A stretch of DNA of 64,000 nt from Eisenibacter elegans DSM 3317. GTDB lineage: Bacteria > Bacteroidota > Bacteroidia > Cytophagales > Microscillaceae. Below, in pieces: positions 35,487 through 45,400 of this stretch (the first letter of the stretch is position 1; each line of letters opens with the position of its first letter). The notes beneath the pieces were generated by a model. That model was given only the letters and a program-made list of their open reading frames with translations, did no database searches and was not told the origin of the DNA. The position numbers were made by a program, and so were the translations under genes. Where the stretch lies: the NCBI RefSeq assembly GCF_000430505.1, contig NZ_AUMD01000012.1, forward strand, positions 248,001-312,000. Direction: 5' to 3'.

Positions 35487-37193
35487 ATGATGAATTACCG
35501 TTTGCTTGCGGCCTGTGTGGTCGCTTTTTGTTGTTTGTGCTTACAAACCTTTCCACTCCAAGCCCAAAGTAAAGCCGCATTTTTCAAAAAATACCAAGCT
35601 GCCCAGCAACTCTATAATGCCCAACAATATGGAGAAGCTGCGCAGGCTTTCCGCTCCTTGACTTTTGCGCACAAGAACAACGTTTTTGCGGCGTATGCCT
35701 ATTATTATCAGGCTTTGGCAACGCTCAAACAAAGCCAAGCCAATGAGGCACGGATTATCTTACAACAGTTATTGGACAAACACCCCAACTGGCACAGCCT
35801 TGACGATGCTCACTGGCTATTGGCTGAGGCCGCTTTTCAAGAGCAAAAGCCCGAAAAAGCACTTGGGTACCTTGGCAAAATAAAAGACGAAAACCTCCGC
35901 AACAAGGCCGACACGCTCAAAGCATATCACTTTGTCCGAATGAATGAGGCCGAACTGTATGACCTACATTTGCAGTTCCCTAAAGACAAGCAGCTGGCAC
36001 AGAATTATGTAGAGAAAGTAGCAGCACACTCAGAAGACTATGCGCTCATCACAAAAGCACGCCAAATGGTAGCAGACCTTGGCCTCTCTATGCCAGTATT
36101 CAAAGTAGCCAACATCTTGCAAACAAAGCCGGTATATGTGGTAGCCGTATTGATGCCTTTTGGAGTCAATGTGCTCAAACACGATGCAATGGGCAAGCTA
36201 GCCAAAATAGCCGTCGGCCTACATCAGGGCCTGCGCTTGGCAGAACGCCAGCTAGCTACCAAAGGCATCCGTATTCGTTTAGAAGCCTATGATATTGGCA
36301 GCGGAGAAGAAGACAAAGCCCTGAGTCTAATCAATAGTGGAGAGCTGGCCAAGGCAGATCTGATTGTAGGGCCGCTGCTGGAAGGAAGCTTTAAGATTGT
36401 GGCTGTATATGCTGCCAATCACCAAATCCCTATCATCAACCCCGCAATCAATAACCCGGCATTGCTGAGCTCTTCGTATACTTACCTTACCCAGCCGACC
36501 CCTGCTACCCAAGGTGCTGTGGCTGCAGGCTTTGCACGCCAGAACTTTGCCGAAGCCAAGAGCATTATCATCTACGATAACCTCCCCGAACACGTACTGA
36601 TGGCGCAAAGCCACCGACAGGCTCTCTTGGCTGCCGGAGGCGAAGTGTTGGCCTATGAGCAAGTCGAATCAGGTGATTTGGAACGAGTGGCCGCGCTACT
36701 CAATGAGATTGGTACCCGCAATGTAGGCTATGTATTTGCCGCCACGAGCAGTGAACTTATCGCCAGCCAACTGCTACAAGCTTCAGAAAATATAGGCCTT
36801 ACAAAGCCCATTATCGGCCTAGAAAGTTGGTTGCGCTTCCAAGAGATCCCTACCGAAGAGTTGGCCATTCGCAACATATATTTCCTTGCTCCACAGTATC
36901 GGCATACACACAGCCAAGATGCACTGCTCCAGTTTCATAGCGCATACAAGGCGCTGCCCAACTTCAATGAGGTCAATGAATATGCCTATGTGGGATATGA
37001 GCTGCTGCAATACTTTGGGCAGATGATGTACCAATATGGTAGCCGAACGGACTTCCGCGCCTTCTTGAAAGACCGAAGCTTACAAAAAGGGGCGCTCAAT
37101 GGTGGGTTTGATTTCCGACACGGTAATGACAATGCCTACTTGCCTATTTTGCGCTACGAATATGGCGAACTGAAAATGGTAAGCCCCAAATAA
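35487..37193 (+). CDS. Periplasmic binding-protein-like (LppC/ABC-substrate fold) protein with N-terminal TPRs
   Basis: From the double ATG at 35487 the 568-residue protein has a signal peptide (CVVAFCCLCLQTFPLQAQ), TPR-like helices (about 20-150; QLYNAQQYGEAAQAFRSL) and a type I periplasmic-binding fold (about 205-560; VAVLMPFGVN, GLRLAERQLA, ADLIVGPLLEGS, IPIINPAINN). This layout resembles LpoA/LppC, the outer-membrane activator of penicillin-binding protein 1A, or a branched-chain amino-acid receptor; the TPR part favours the LpoA-like reading. The frame is open further upstream from TTG 35430, but that region holds the promoter-like pair. Confidence 0.8.
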   Translation: MMNYRLLAACVVAFCCLCLQTFPLQAQSKAAFFKKYQAAQQLYNAQQYGEAAQAFRSLTFAHKNNVFAAYAYYYQALATLKQSQANEARIILQQLLDKHPNWHSLDDAHWLLAEAAFQEQKPEKALGYLGKIKDENLRNKADTLKAYHFVRMNEAELYDLHLQFPKDKQLAQNYVEKVAAHSEDYALITKARQMVADLGLSMPVFKVANILQTKPVYVVAVLMPFGVNVLKHDAMGKLAKIAVGLHQGLRLAERQLATKGIRIRLEAYDIGSGEEDKALSLINSGELAKADLIVGPLLEGSFKIVAVYAANHQIPIINPAINNPALLSSSYTYLTQPTPATQGAVAAGFARQNFAEAKSIIIYDNLPEHVLMAQSHRQALLAAGGEVLAYEQVESGDLERVAALLNEIGTRNVGYVFAATSSELIASQLLQASENIGLTKPIIGLESWLRFQEIPTEELAIRNIYFLAPQYRHTHSQDALLQFHSAYKALPNFNEVNEYAYVGYELLQYFGQMMYQYGSRTDFRAFLKDRSLQKGALNGGFDFRHGNDNAYLPILRYEYGELKMVSPK

Positions 37194-37325
37194 TCAGTAA
37201 GTTGTATAAATTTTGCAAAAAATCACTCTTTTGCTTGGATTATTAATTTAGATGCATTTACTTTGCAGTCCAATCTAAGAGAAAGCTATAAACATGTAGC
37301 TCACTCCAAATATTAAAAGTTAACT

Positions 37326-37399
37326 TCCTCAGTAGCTCAGTCGGTTAGAGCATCTGACTGTTAATCAGAGGGTCGCTGGTTCGAGCCCAGCCTGAGGAG
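37326..37399 (+). tRNA. tRNA-Asn (GTT), copy 1
   Basis: The 74 bases fold as a standard cloverleaf: acceptor TCCTCAG/CTGAGGA, D arm GCTC..GAGC, anticodon arm CTGAC-TGTTAAT..CAG with anticodon GTT, T arm GCTGG-TTCGAGC-CCAGC, discriminator G. CCA is not encoded (the next bases are CTTTT). A TTTTG and a TACTTTG lie upstream (37229-37265), possibly the promoter, although their 25-base spacing is long. Confidence 0.97.
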
Positions 37400-37438
37400 C
37401 TTTTATTTATTAGAGATTTTTGGGTTAATGTTTTTGAT

Positions 37439-37512
37439 TCCTCAGTAGCTCAGTCGGTTAGAGCATCTGACTGTTAATCAGAGGGTCGCTGGTTCGAGCC
37501 CAGCCTGAGGAG
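37439..37512 (+). tRNA. tRNA-Asn (GTT), copy 2, CCA encoded
   Basis: This is identical to copy 1 over all 74 bases and separated from it by 39. Here CCA follows the discriminator directly (37513-37515), which may be chance or a genuine encoded end. A strong terminator starts four bases after the discriminator, so both copies are probably cut from one transcript. Confidence 0.97.
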
Positions 37513-37516
37513 CCAC

Positions 37517-37550
37517 AACCACTTTACAATTGACGTAAAGTGGTTTTTTT
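37517..37550 (+). terminator. Rho-independent terminator of the tRNA-Asn pair
   Basis: AACCACTTTAC (37517-37527) pairs perfectly with GTAAAGTGGTT (37535-37545) around a 7-base loop and runs into T to 37550. It ends the tRNA transcription unit. Confidence 0.9.
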
Positions 37551-37640
37551 GTGCCTTTTGATGAGCTGTAAACGTAAACTAGTTGTGTTTATCCCCTCGA
37601 TATTTTTTGGGGCGCATATGGAGAACGAAGCTCATCAATT

Positions 37641-37833
37641 CCACTTTCCGCACTCCTTAATTTCAGATTAGGGAATTAAGATAAAAATAGATTAAATTGA
37701 TTTTGAATTATGTTTTTCAAATATAGGTCTAGAGACAAATATTATTGAAAATAAGTTTTATTACAATGAAAAAATGAAAAATACCAATTTATTTAATAAT
37801 ACTTTATCTTGAAAAATAGGGTGCGGAAAGTGG
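37641..37833. mobile_element. Inverted-repeat element C1 with very AT-rich interior
   Basis: CCACTTTCCGCAC (37641-37653) and its exact complement GTGCGGAAAGTGG (37821-37833) bound a 193-base segment whose interior is strikingly AT-rich and has no gene. The flanks CATCAATT and GATCAATC share ATCAAT, a possible worn target duplication. The termini share the core TTCCGCAC with element C2, 95 bases downstream, so the two may belong to related non-autonomous families. It may be a remnant of a larger element. Confidence 0.55.
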
Positions 37834-37928
37834 GATCAATCCAAAATCGTCAATATGAGGGCATCAGTCTTGGTATAGCTCACTACTTCTGAGCATGTTT
37901 TTAGAAAGTGTTGGCAGTACTTTGGTTG

Positions 37929-38104
37929 TAGGGCTTCCGCACCAAATCAATAATCAATCTTTGGTTGCTTGTTACTACTCCAATTATTCGAATGCGTTTG
38001 CAGCGTTTTTTAAAGGTTTTTCAAAAACAATAGAAAACGTGCGCAGAATAAAATATTGAATTGAAGCCAAAAACAACACAAAAAAGTTTGATGCGGAAGC
38101 CCTA
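37929..38104. mobile_element. Miniature inverted-repeat element C2 with 9-bp target duplication
   Basis: The ends TAGGGCTTCCGCA (37929-37941) and TGCGGAAGCCCTA (38092-38104) are exact inverted repeats. CTTTGGTTG is present directly before (37920-37928) and after (38105-38113) the element, a perfect 9-base target duplication. The 176 bases have no coding capacity. The right-hand duplication supplies the TTTGGTTG that serves as the -33 region of the promoter of the following metalloprotease gene. Confidence 0.8.
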
Positions 38105-38110
38105 CTTTGG

Positions 38111-38141
38111 TTGGTATTTATAACACTTTGCTTTAATTTTG
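38111..38141 (+). promoter_or_regulatory. Bacteroidota-type promoter of the secreted metalloprotease gene
   Basis: TTG (38111-38113) and the exact -7 consensus TAATTTTG (38134-38141) are 20 bases apart. The predicted start near 38148 gives a leader of about 45 bases and shows that the frame extension upstream of ATG 38193 is not translated. The -33 bases are within the target duplication of element C2. Confidence 0.55.
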
Positions 38142-38192
38142 TATTATTATCCGAACCACTGCCTTAGCAAAAATTCTAAAAAACACTTTCTA

Positions 38193-40712
38193 ATGAAGAA
38201 GACTACCTTATTACTATGCCTAATTTTAGGTCTTGGTTGGCCTTTGGGCTTGACCCTATCGGCACAGACCCCCACAAATCCACTTAATACAACTCAGGTA
38301 ATGAAGGGTGGGCAAGTAGTTTGTTTTATGGGCGATACCCCCCATCAACACATTCACCCTCCCCAAGCATATTTGGAGCAACTGCTTAACGGCGCACGCC
38401 CAGAGCCAAAGTCGGAGTTTATTGTAACATATAAAGGCTTTACTGAAGAAGCCAAGGCTGCTTTTCAGTTTGCGGTTGATATTTGGGCATCGCTTATCAG
38501 CTCTCCAGTGCCTATTCGGGTAGAGGCCAACTGGACACCTTTGGCTGCCGGCACCCTAGGCTCTGCCCGTCCGGGGACGTTCTATCGTAATTTTCCGGGG
38601 GCGGTCAAACTCAATACTTGGTATCCGGTTGCTTTGGCAGAGAAAATGTCTGGGAGAGGGTTGAATAACAACAATCAGTTTGATATCGTAACCAATTTCA
38701 ACAGTGATTTTAACCGATGGTATTTGGGCACAGATCTGAATCCCCCGCTCAATCAGTTTGACCTTGTAACGGTAGTGCTTCACGAGCTGGCGCATGGGCT
38801 GGGCTTTGTGTCACTCAATAGTGTGGAGAATGGCGAAGGCTCTCTGTTACTTCAAAACTTCCCGTCTATTTTTGCACATTATCTGCGCGATGGTAGCCTT
38901 CAGCCCTTGCTTTTCAATAGCAACTACCCAAGCCCATCGGTAGCGCTTTTCCAGGCGTTTACCTCTGAGAGCCTGCTTTTCCAGTCGCCCTTACTAACCC
39001 AGCGCACCAGCACACCAGCCAGCTTGCATTCGCCCGCTTCATATTCGCAAGGCTCTAGTATTTCTCACTTGTCGGATATACCCTTCAAAGGAACTGTCAA
39101 CACCCTGATGACCCACGCGGCGGCTCCGGGAACGGGTGTACACGACCCTGGGCCAGTAACCTTGGCGATGTTTGCCGATATGGGCTGGGCACATACATAC
39201 TTGCGACCCGATACCATTCAGAGTACTGAGACAGTGGCAGCCTCGTTTGAGGTCAAAGTCAAAATTACGAGTGACTCGGGCTTCCAAGCTAGTACTGCCA
39301 AATTGTTTTATTCGCTCGACAGTATGAAAACCACCCCTACTGAGGTGGCGCTTAGCCCTACGGCTACCCCTGACGAATACAGCGCCACCATTCCCGGGGG
39401 CAGTGCGATAGATGGCAAGACGATTGCCTACTATGTGGCAGTCAAAGACAAGGATAACCGCGAGTATCTGTCGCCTAGCGAAGCTACCAACACCCGATTC
39501 AACAACTATTTTTACTTCTATGTTGGGGTAGATAATATCCCGCCCACCTTATTACATACACCCATTCGGGCACAATTGCTCGTACAAGACTCTGTGGAGA
39601 TTTTGGCTGGCGCTACAGACCTGTTCGGCATCGACAGCGTATGGGTCGAATATACGATAGACAACCAAGCCCGCCCACCTTTTCTACTACGTAGGAGCAG
39701 CCCCACCAGCAGTCAGTTCACAGGGGCATTTTCGTTTGCCGGGCTACAAGGGGGCGAAACTATCCGGTATCGCATCATTGCCAATGACCGCTCTCAGGCG
39801 CGTAACCGCAGTTTTAGCCCTTCGGCCACTACATTCCATAGCTTTGTAGTCGAAAATCTAGCTTTGGGAGCCGCATTAGACAGCTACCAGAATAATTTTG
39901 ATGCAGCCGGCGCGGCCGATGACTTCTTTGGAGATGACTTCTCTATCCGGGTAGAGCCGGGCTTCAGCAACCCCGCCATCCACTCCGAACACCCTTACCG
40001 TGATGCTCCACTAGGCCAGACCGTAGATTATACCTATGTATTGCGCCGCAAAATTCGTGTAAGCGCCAACAATGCCTTGATGGCTTTTGACGAGATAGCA
40101 TTGGTAGAGCCGGGTGAGAGTGGGATTCCCTTTGGCGGGGTAGGTTTCTGGGACTATGTCATTGTAGAAGGCTCTAAGGACAATGGCGCTACTTGGATAC
40201 CACTGTTAGATGGGTATGACGCACGCGCACACAATATCTGGGAAAGCACCTACAACGGCAGCCTCCAAGGAGGAAACTCTAGCGCTATCGGTGCACCAGG
40301 GCTGTATCGCAATCGGGTAATTAACCTAAGAAACCGCTTCAACACCGGAGATGAGATTTTAATCCGTTTCCGTCTCAATGCAGACGAATCAGCCTATGGC
40401 TGGGGCTGGGTCATTGACAATCTCAAGATTCAGACCAGTGATATTATTACGACCTTGGCACAAACAGCCGAAGTTGGCGCGCCGCTATTGTTCCCCAACC
40501 CGTCCTCAGGTGAGGTAACTCTTCAAGGTGATTTCAGCCAAGGAGTACAAATATTGGTGTACAGCGCAACAGGAAAGATTGTGGATAGCCAAGTGTTTGA
40601 CGCCGGAAGCCAACCCAAGTTAGACTTGAGCAAACAACCAGCCGGTTTGTACCTTATCAGGGTGCGCAGCGGTGCTGATAGCTATACCCTGCGGCTGATG
40701 ATACAGCGTTAG
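38193..40712 (+). CDS. Secreted zinc-metalloprotease-like protein with type IX sorting domain
   Basis: From ATG 38193 the product has 839 residues: a signal peptide (MKKTTLLLCLILGLG, cut near LSAQ), a protease-like domain with HELAHGLGF (His197, Glu198, His201), an Ig-like part (about 345-460, FEVKVKITSDSGF), a further beta domain with a WGWVIDNLKIQ end (about 590-755) and a 75-residue sorting domain starting LFPNPSSGEVTL. The metzincin third His (HExxHxxGxxH) is absent: after GLGF comes VSLN. Either another residue binds zinc or the enzyme is inactive. It is followed by a strong terminator and preceded by its own promoter. Confidence 0.85.
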   Translation: MKKTTLLLCLILGLGWPLGLTLSAQTPTNPLNTTQVMKGGQVVCFMGDTPHQHIHPPQAYLEQLLNGARPEPKSEFIVTYKGFTEEAKAAFQFAVDIWASLISSPVPIRVEANWTPLAAGTLGSARPGTFYRNFPGAVKLNTWYPVALAEKMSGRGLNNNNQFDIVTNFNSDFNRWYLGTDLNPPLNQFDLVTVVLHELAHGLGFVSLNSVENGEGSLLLQNFPSIFAHYLRDGSLQPLLFNSNYPSPSVALFQAFTSESLLFQSPLLTQRTSTPASLHSPASYSQGSSISHLSDIPFKGTVNTLMTHAAAPGTGVHDPGPVTLAMFADMGWAHTYLRPDTIQSTETVAASFEVKVKITSDSGFQASTAKLFYSLDSMKTTPTEVALSPTATPDEYSATIPGGSAIDGKTIAYYVAVKDKDNREYLSPSEATNTRFNNYFYFYVGVDNIPPTLLHTPIRAQLLVQDSVEILAGATDLFGIDSVWVEYTIDNQARPPFLLRRSSPTSSQFTGAFSFAGLQGGETIRYRIIANDRSQARNRSFSPSATTFHSFVVENLALGAALDSYQNNFDAAGAADDFFGDDFSIRVEPGFSNPAIHSEHPYRDAPLGQTVDYTYVLRRKIRVSANNALMAFDEIALVEPGESGIPFGGVGFWDYVIVEGSKDNGATWIPLLDGYDARAHNIWESTYNGSLQGGNSSAIGAPGLYRNRVINLRNRFNTGDEILIRFRLNADESAYGWGWVIDNLKIQTSDIITTLAQTAEVGAPLLFPNPSSGEVTLQGDFSQGVQILVYSATGKIVDSQVFDAGSQPKLDLSKQPAGLYLIRVRSGADSYTLRLMIQR

Positions 40713-40741
40713 GCTAAGACCGTCATTTGTGATAGATTAGT

Positions 40742-40770
40742 CACCCCAAACTTTTGGGGTGGCTTTTTTT
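40742..40770 (+). terminator. Rho-independent terminator of the metalloprotease gene
   Basis: CACCCCAAA (40742-40750) pairs with TTTGGGGTG (40753-40761) around a 2-base loop and is followed by GC and seven T. It lies 29 bases past the stop codon. Confidence 0.85.
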
Positions 40771-40869
40771 ATAGACAGAGAGATGACCGGATAAAAAGGC
40801 GCAAAAACCCCTTAGTAGTACTCTAAGGTAAAAACCTGATTTTTTTGATAAAACTTTGATAATCAATTT

Positions 40870-40899
40870 TTTGATTTCTTGATATTGTTCGTAGCTTTG
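40870..40899 (+). promoter_or_regulatory. Bacteroidota-type promoter of the lytic transglycosylase gene
   Basis: TTTG (40870-40873) and the exact -7 consensus TAGCTTTG (40892-40899) lie 18 bases apart. The predicted start is about 18 bases before ATG 40925. Confidence 0.55.
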
Positions 40900-40924
40900 C
40901 AGCCGTGTACCAACAAAGCATTAT

Positions 40925-42184
40925 ATGCATCATTTTTTACACCGTGCTACCAAAAGCGCCATCATTTGCTTAGCGGCCTTTTTGTGGCTCCAACCACACC
41001 AAAATTTAGCCTTACCTCTCCACCCACATCCTCCTCAGGACAGCTTAACCCAAATCCGCCAATCGTTGACGGAATACAAGCCTTTCTTGGTGCGTGGGCA
41101 AGACGATGCGCTGATAGCCCGAAGGCTAAAAGCCATTGAGGCCAAGATAGCCCTGCCTAGCAACCCCTCTACCTTGCAATTTATCTATACGTATACCTCC
41201 AGTTATAGCTATGGACGTAATAGCATCAAGGAAGTGTTGAGCAAAGCCTCTTTTTATTTTCCGATATTTGAAGAAGCACTAGAGCGCCACGGACTGCCCA
41301 AGGAGCTAAAATACCTTGCCGTAGTAGAGTCAGAACTGCGTCCCAAGGCGCGGTCTTATGCCTCAGCGGTAGGGCTGTGGCAGTTTATGCCTTATACAGG
41401 CCGTAAGTTTGGGCTACGCCAAGATGTGTTTGTAGATGAACGCCAAGACCCATACAAATCAACGGAGGCGGCTTGCCAATATCTCAAGTATCTCTACAAT
41501 ATGTTTGGGGATTGGCATTTGGCTATAGGCGCTTATAACTGTGGCGAAGGACGTATGCTTTGGGCTGTACGCGCTGCGGGTGGCAGCAAAGATTTTTGGG
41601 TAGTCAGTAAGCACTTGCCCCATCAGACCCGGATGTATGTCCCTAAGTTTATCGCTACGGCCTACTTGCTTTCTTATGCGCCCTCTCACGGGATGTGTCC
41701 TTCTCAAGAGCTAGCCACGCTGCCTGCGGCGGCCATTCAAGTGCAGCAAGCCACTAGCTTGAGCAACTTGGCAGAGCACCTTAATATCCCGCTAAGCCAA
41801 CTACAACAACTCAACCCACACCTCAAAAAAGATTATATACCGGTACAAATGAAGGGCTATACCTTACGCATTCCGGCGAACCGGTTTACTTTTTGGCAAG
41901 CATACCAAGCACTCGAAGCCGGGCAGTGGGAATGGCAGACACCAGCGCTGGGCTATACAGCTGCTGAGGAAGAGCCAGCTCCGGCACAGTCATTCCCACT
42001 AGTACACGAAGTCATGCGGGGCGAAACTATCGAAATGATTGCTCAGCGTTACCAAGTATCCAAAAATGCCCTGATGCTTTGGAACCGCCTTACCAGCAAA
42101 AATCAGGTTCAAGAGCAATCACAACTGCTGATTTGGATTGATACATATCCGACAGAAGCCCAAGTAGAAATCGCAGCTAATTAG
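40925..42184 (+). CDS. Membrane-bound lytic murein transglycosylase (MltD-like) with LysM domains
   Basis: The 419-residue product has a signal peptide (about 10-30) and a GH23 lytic transglycosylase domain (about 100-245), with catalytic Glu135 in VVESELRPKARS and SAVGLWQFMPYTGRKFGL and AIGAYNCGEGR. Two LysM-like modules follow (about 265-310 and 358-405; GETIEMIAQRYQVS). It cleaves the glycan strand of peptidoglycan to leave anhydro-muropeptides, and LysM binds the wall. Its own promoter and terminator make it a single-gene unit. Confidence 0.92.
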   Translation: MHHFLHRATKSAIICLAAFLWLQPHQNLALPLHPHPPQDSLTQIRQSLTEYKPFLVRGQDDALIARRLKAIEAKIALPSNPSTLQFIYTYTSSYSYGRNSIKEVLSKASFYFPIFEEALERHGLPKELKYLAVVESELRPKARSYASAVGLWQFMPYTGRKFGLRQDVFVDERQDPYKSTEAACQYLKYLYNMFGDWHLAIGAYNCGEGRMLWAVRAAGGSKDFWVVSKHLPHQTRMYVPKFIATAYLLSYAPSHGMCPSQELATLPAAAIQVQQATSLSNLAEHLNIPLSQLQQLNPHLKKDYIPVQMKGYTLRIPANRFTFWQAYQALEAGQWEWQTPALGYTAAEEEPAPAQSFPLVHEVMRGETIEMIAQRYQVSKNALMLWNRLTSKNQVQEQSQLLIWIDTYPTEAQVEIAAN

Positions 42185-42221
42185 TGCGCCGGCTTTTAGT
42201 CGATTAAGATGATAATGACAC

Positions 42222-42260
42222 ACACCGTTGGTTTTCGTACAAAACCAACGGTGTTTTTTT
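42222..42260 (+). terminator. Rho-independent terminator of the lytic transglycosylase gene
   Basis: ACACCGTTGGTTTT (42222-42235) pairs perfectly over 14 bases with AAAACCAACGGTGT (42241-42254) around CGTAC, followed by T to 42260. It is one of the strongest hairpins in the window. Confidence 0.93.
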
Positions 42261-42351
42261 AGGTGCCAAGGGTTAGGATATACCATTCGCCCATTTATAG
42301 CGGATAGCTTGTTGTTTGGCAGCATTAGGCAGTCTTTTATCTGATATACTG

Positions 42352-42380
42352 TTGCAAAACAATAGAAAAGCTTATTTTTG
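42352..42380 (+). promoter_or_regulatory. Bacteroidota-type promoter of the BNR-repeat protein gene
   Basis: TTG (42352-42354) and the -7 consensus TATTTTTG (42373-42380) lie 18 bases apart, placing the start about 30 bases before ATG 42418. Confidence 0.55.
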
Positions 42381-42417
42381 ACCAAAAGACCCAATAAAAA
42401 CAAAATTACCATCAAAT

Positions 42418-45400
42418 ATGCTGCATACTCATACTTATTGGTTGAGGTTATGCTGGAGCTTGTGCCTAAGTATTGGCCTCGGCTTCGGATTACATGCCCA
42501 ACAACTTAATATTGATTATCTACAAGGCATTCAGCCCCGCAGTATCGGACCGGCAGGCATGAGTGGACGTATTACGGCCATCGATGTGGTTACGAATAAC
42601 CCCGACATCATCTATGCCGGCGCAGCCTCTGGAGGAGTATGGAAGTCAGAAGGTGGGGGCATAGACTGGACCCCCATTTTTGACCACGAAAAAACCGCGT
42701 CTGTCGGCGCTATCGCCATTTATCAAGCCAATCCGAACATTGTTTGGGTAGGGACTGGCGAAGGAAACCCCCGCAATAGCCAAAACAGCGGCTATGGTGT
42801 TTGGAAGTCGATAGATGCTGGGAAAACTTGGCAATATCTCGGCCTCGAAAAAACCCGCAATATCCACCGACTCTTGCTCGACCCCAACAACCCCCAAGTA
42901 GCTTATGTGGGTGCGCAAGGCTCTGCCTGGGGAGGGAGCGAAGATCGGGGGGTATTCAAAACTACTGATGGTGGCAAAACTTGGAAAAAAATCCTTTATG
43001 TAGACCAAAATACTGGCATTGCTGACTTGGTCATCGACCCTCACAACCCAAACAAACTGATTGCGGCTATGTGGGAGTTCAGACGTTGGCCTTGGTTTTT
43101 CAACTCTGGCGGCAAAGGCTCAGGCCTTTACATCACTCAAGATGGTGGGGAAAACTGGACGCGCCTCAACGAAACAAACGGCCTACCTGCCGGCAACCTA
43201 GGCCGTATCGGTGTAGCCATTGCCCGCAGCAACCCCAAGGTGGTGTATGCCATTGTAGAAGCCAAGAAAAATGGTTTTTACCGCTCCGATGATGGAGGCC
43301 TACATTGGAAACTCGTTACCCAAACAGGAGAGTTTGGCAACCGGCCTTTTTACTACTCCGAAATTTATGTAGACCCTAGCAACGAAAACCGTATCTATAG
43401 CCTATGGACGATGGTTTCGGTGTCTGAAGATGCCGGCCGTACTTGGCAGCTCCTACTCCCTTGGTCACGCCGCCATACCGACGTACACCTTGACCACCAC
43501 GCCTGGTGGATGCACCCCGAAAATCCCGATTTCATCATAGAAGGCAATGACGGTGGACTCAATATCTCCCGCGACCGTGGAAAAACTTGGCGATTTGCCG
43601 AAAATATTCCTGTAGGCCAGTTTTACCACGTCAATGTGGATATGGCCATCCCCTACAACGTAATGGGAGGCATGCAAGATAATGGCTCTTGGCACGGCCC
43701 GGGCTATGCCTGGAAAGCGGGTGGCATCCGCAACAGCTACTTCCAAGAGATATTCTTTGGCGATGGCTTTGATGTTGTCCCTGACCATAGCGACGAACGC
43801 TACGTCTACGCCATGTCTCAAGGTGGCAACCTAGGCCGTGTAGATTTACATACCGGACACTCCAAGCGTATCAAGCCCGTACACCCTGAAGGAGAGGCGC
43901 TACGCTTCAACTGGAACGCGGCCATTGCGCACGACCCCTTCGTCAAAACCAAAATTTATTATGGTAGCCAATACCTGCACCAAAGCAATAACCGTGGAGA
44001 TGATTGGACTATCATCTCGCCAGACCTGACTACCAATGACCCCGAAAAGCAAAAAGCTCACGAAAGCGGCGGGCTGACCTTTGACGTAACTGCTGCCGAA
44101 AATCACTGTACCATCGTAGCGATTGCCCCAAGCCCCGTAAAAGAAGGCGTTATATGGGTAGGTACTGATGACGGCAATGTGCAGCTGACCCAAGACGGAG
44201 GCAAAACCTGGACTAACCTCGCCAAAAGCCTTAAAGGAGCTCCCGCAGGTAGCTGGATTCCACAAATCCACCCTTCACCGCACAATGCCGGAGAAGCTTT
44301 TGTCATACTCAATAACTACCGACGAGATGACTGGACTCCGTTCTTGTTTCATACCACAGACTATGGCAAAACTTGGACTAACCTCGTGGATGCCAACAAG
44401 GTATGGGGATATACTCACGCCGTCGCACAAGACTTGGTAGCGCCCAATTTGTTGTTCTTAGGCACAGAGTCGGGTCTATATGTCAGTATCGATAAGGGCA
44501 AGACGTGGACAAAGTGGACCAAAAACTACCCCACTGTCCCTACAGTCGATCTTGTGATCCACCCTCGTGAGCATGACCTCGTGGTGGCTACCTTTGGACG
44601 CTCTTTGTATGTGATTGACGATATCCGTCCGCTGCGCGAATTGGCACAAAAAGGTGATAAAATTCTCAAAGAAGCCCTGTATGCCTTTGAAGCCCCCGAT
44701 GCTTATCTAGCCAAATACATAGAGGCCTCAGGAACCCGATTTGCGGCCAATGGTATTTTTGCTGGCGAAAACCGTCCTTATGGAGCGATGATTTCGTATA
44801 GCATCGGCCAGTGGCAGTTAGGGGAGAAGAAAGATTCACTCAAGCTCAAAGCCGAGATTGTGAACGCACAGGGCGAAGTCATTCGTACGCTACAGATGAA
44901 GCCTGAGCGCCTAGGCATCAACCGCTTTCAGTGGAACTTGGATGTGCGCGGTGAGCGCGGCATCAACGCCCCCAAGGCCAAGCCCGACAGCCCCGAACCC
45001 AGCGGCTATAGCGCCTTACCAGGCACGTATACCGTACGCCTTAGCTATGGCGATGCCAAGGCCGAAACGCAGGTAAAAGTAATGACCGACCCAAGAATGA
45101 ATGTTTCTACCGAAGCTTTGGCTGCCCAACAGGCTTGGTATGAGGAGGTCTATAAGCGTACCCGCAGCGCCCGAGCGCTGATGGAACGACTCAACGAATC
45201 GAAAGAGGCTGTAGACAATTTCCTCAAGCAACTTGGCGACGCAGACGATGAAGCTACATTGGCGCTGAAAAAACAGGCTAATGCAGTGAAAGACAGTCTG
45301 AAAGACCTGCGCGAGATGATGGTCGGCCCAGATGATGTGCAAGGTATTTTCCGCACGTCTGAAACGGTGAGTGCCAAAATTGGGGAGGCTACTTGGGCCA

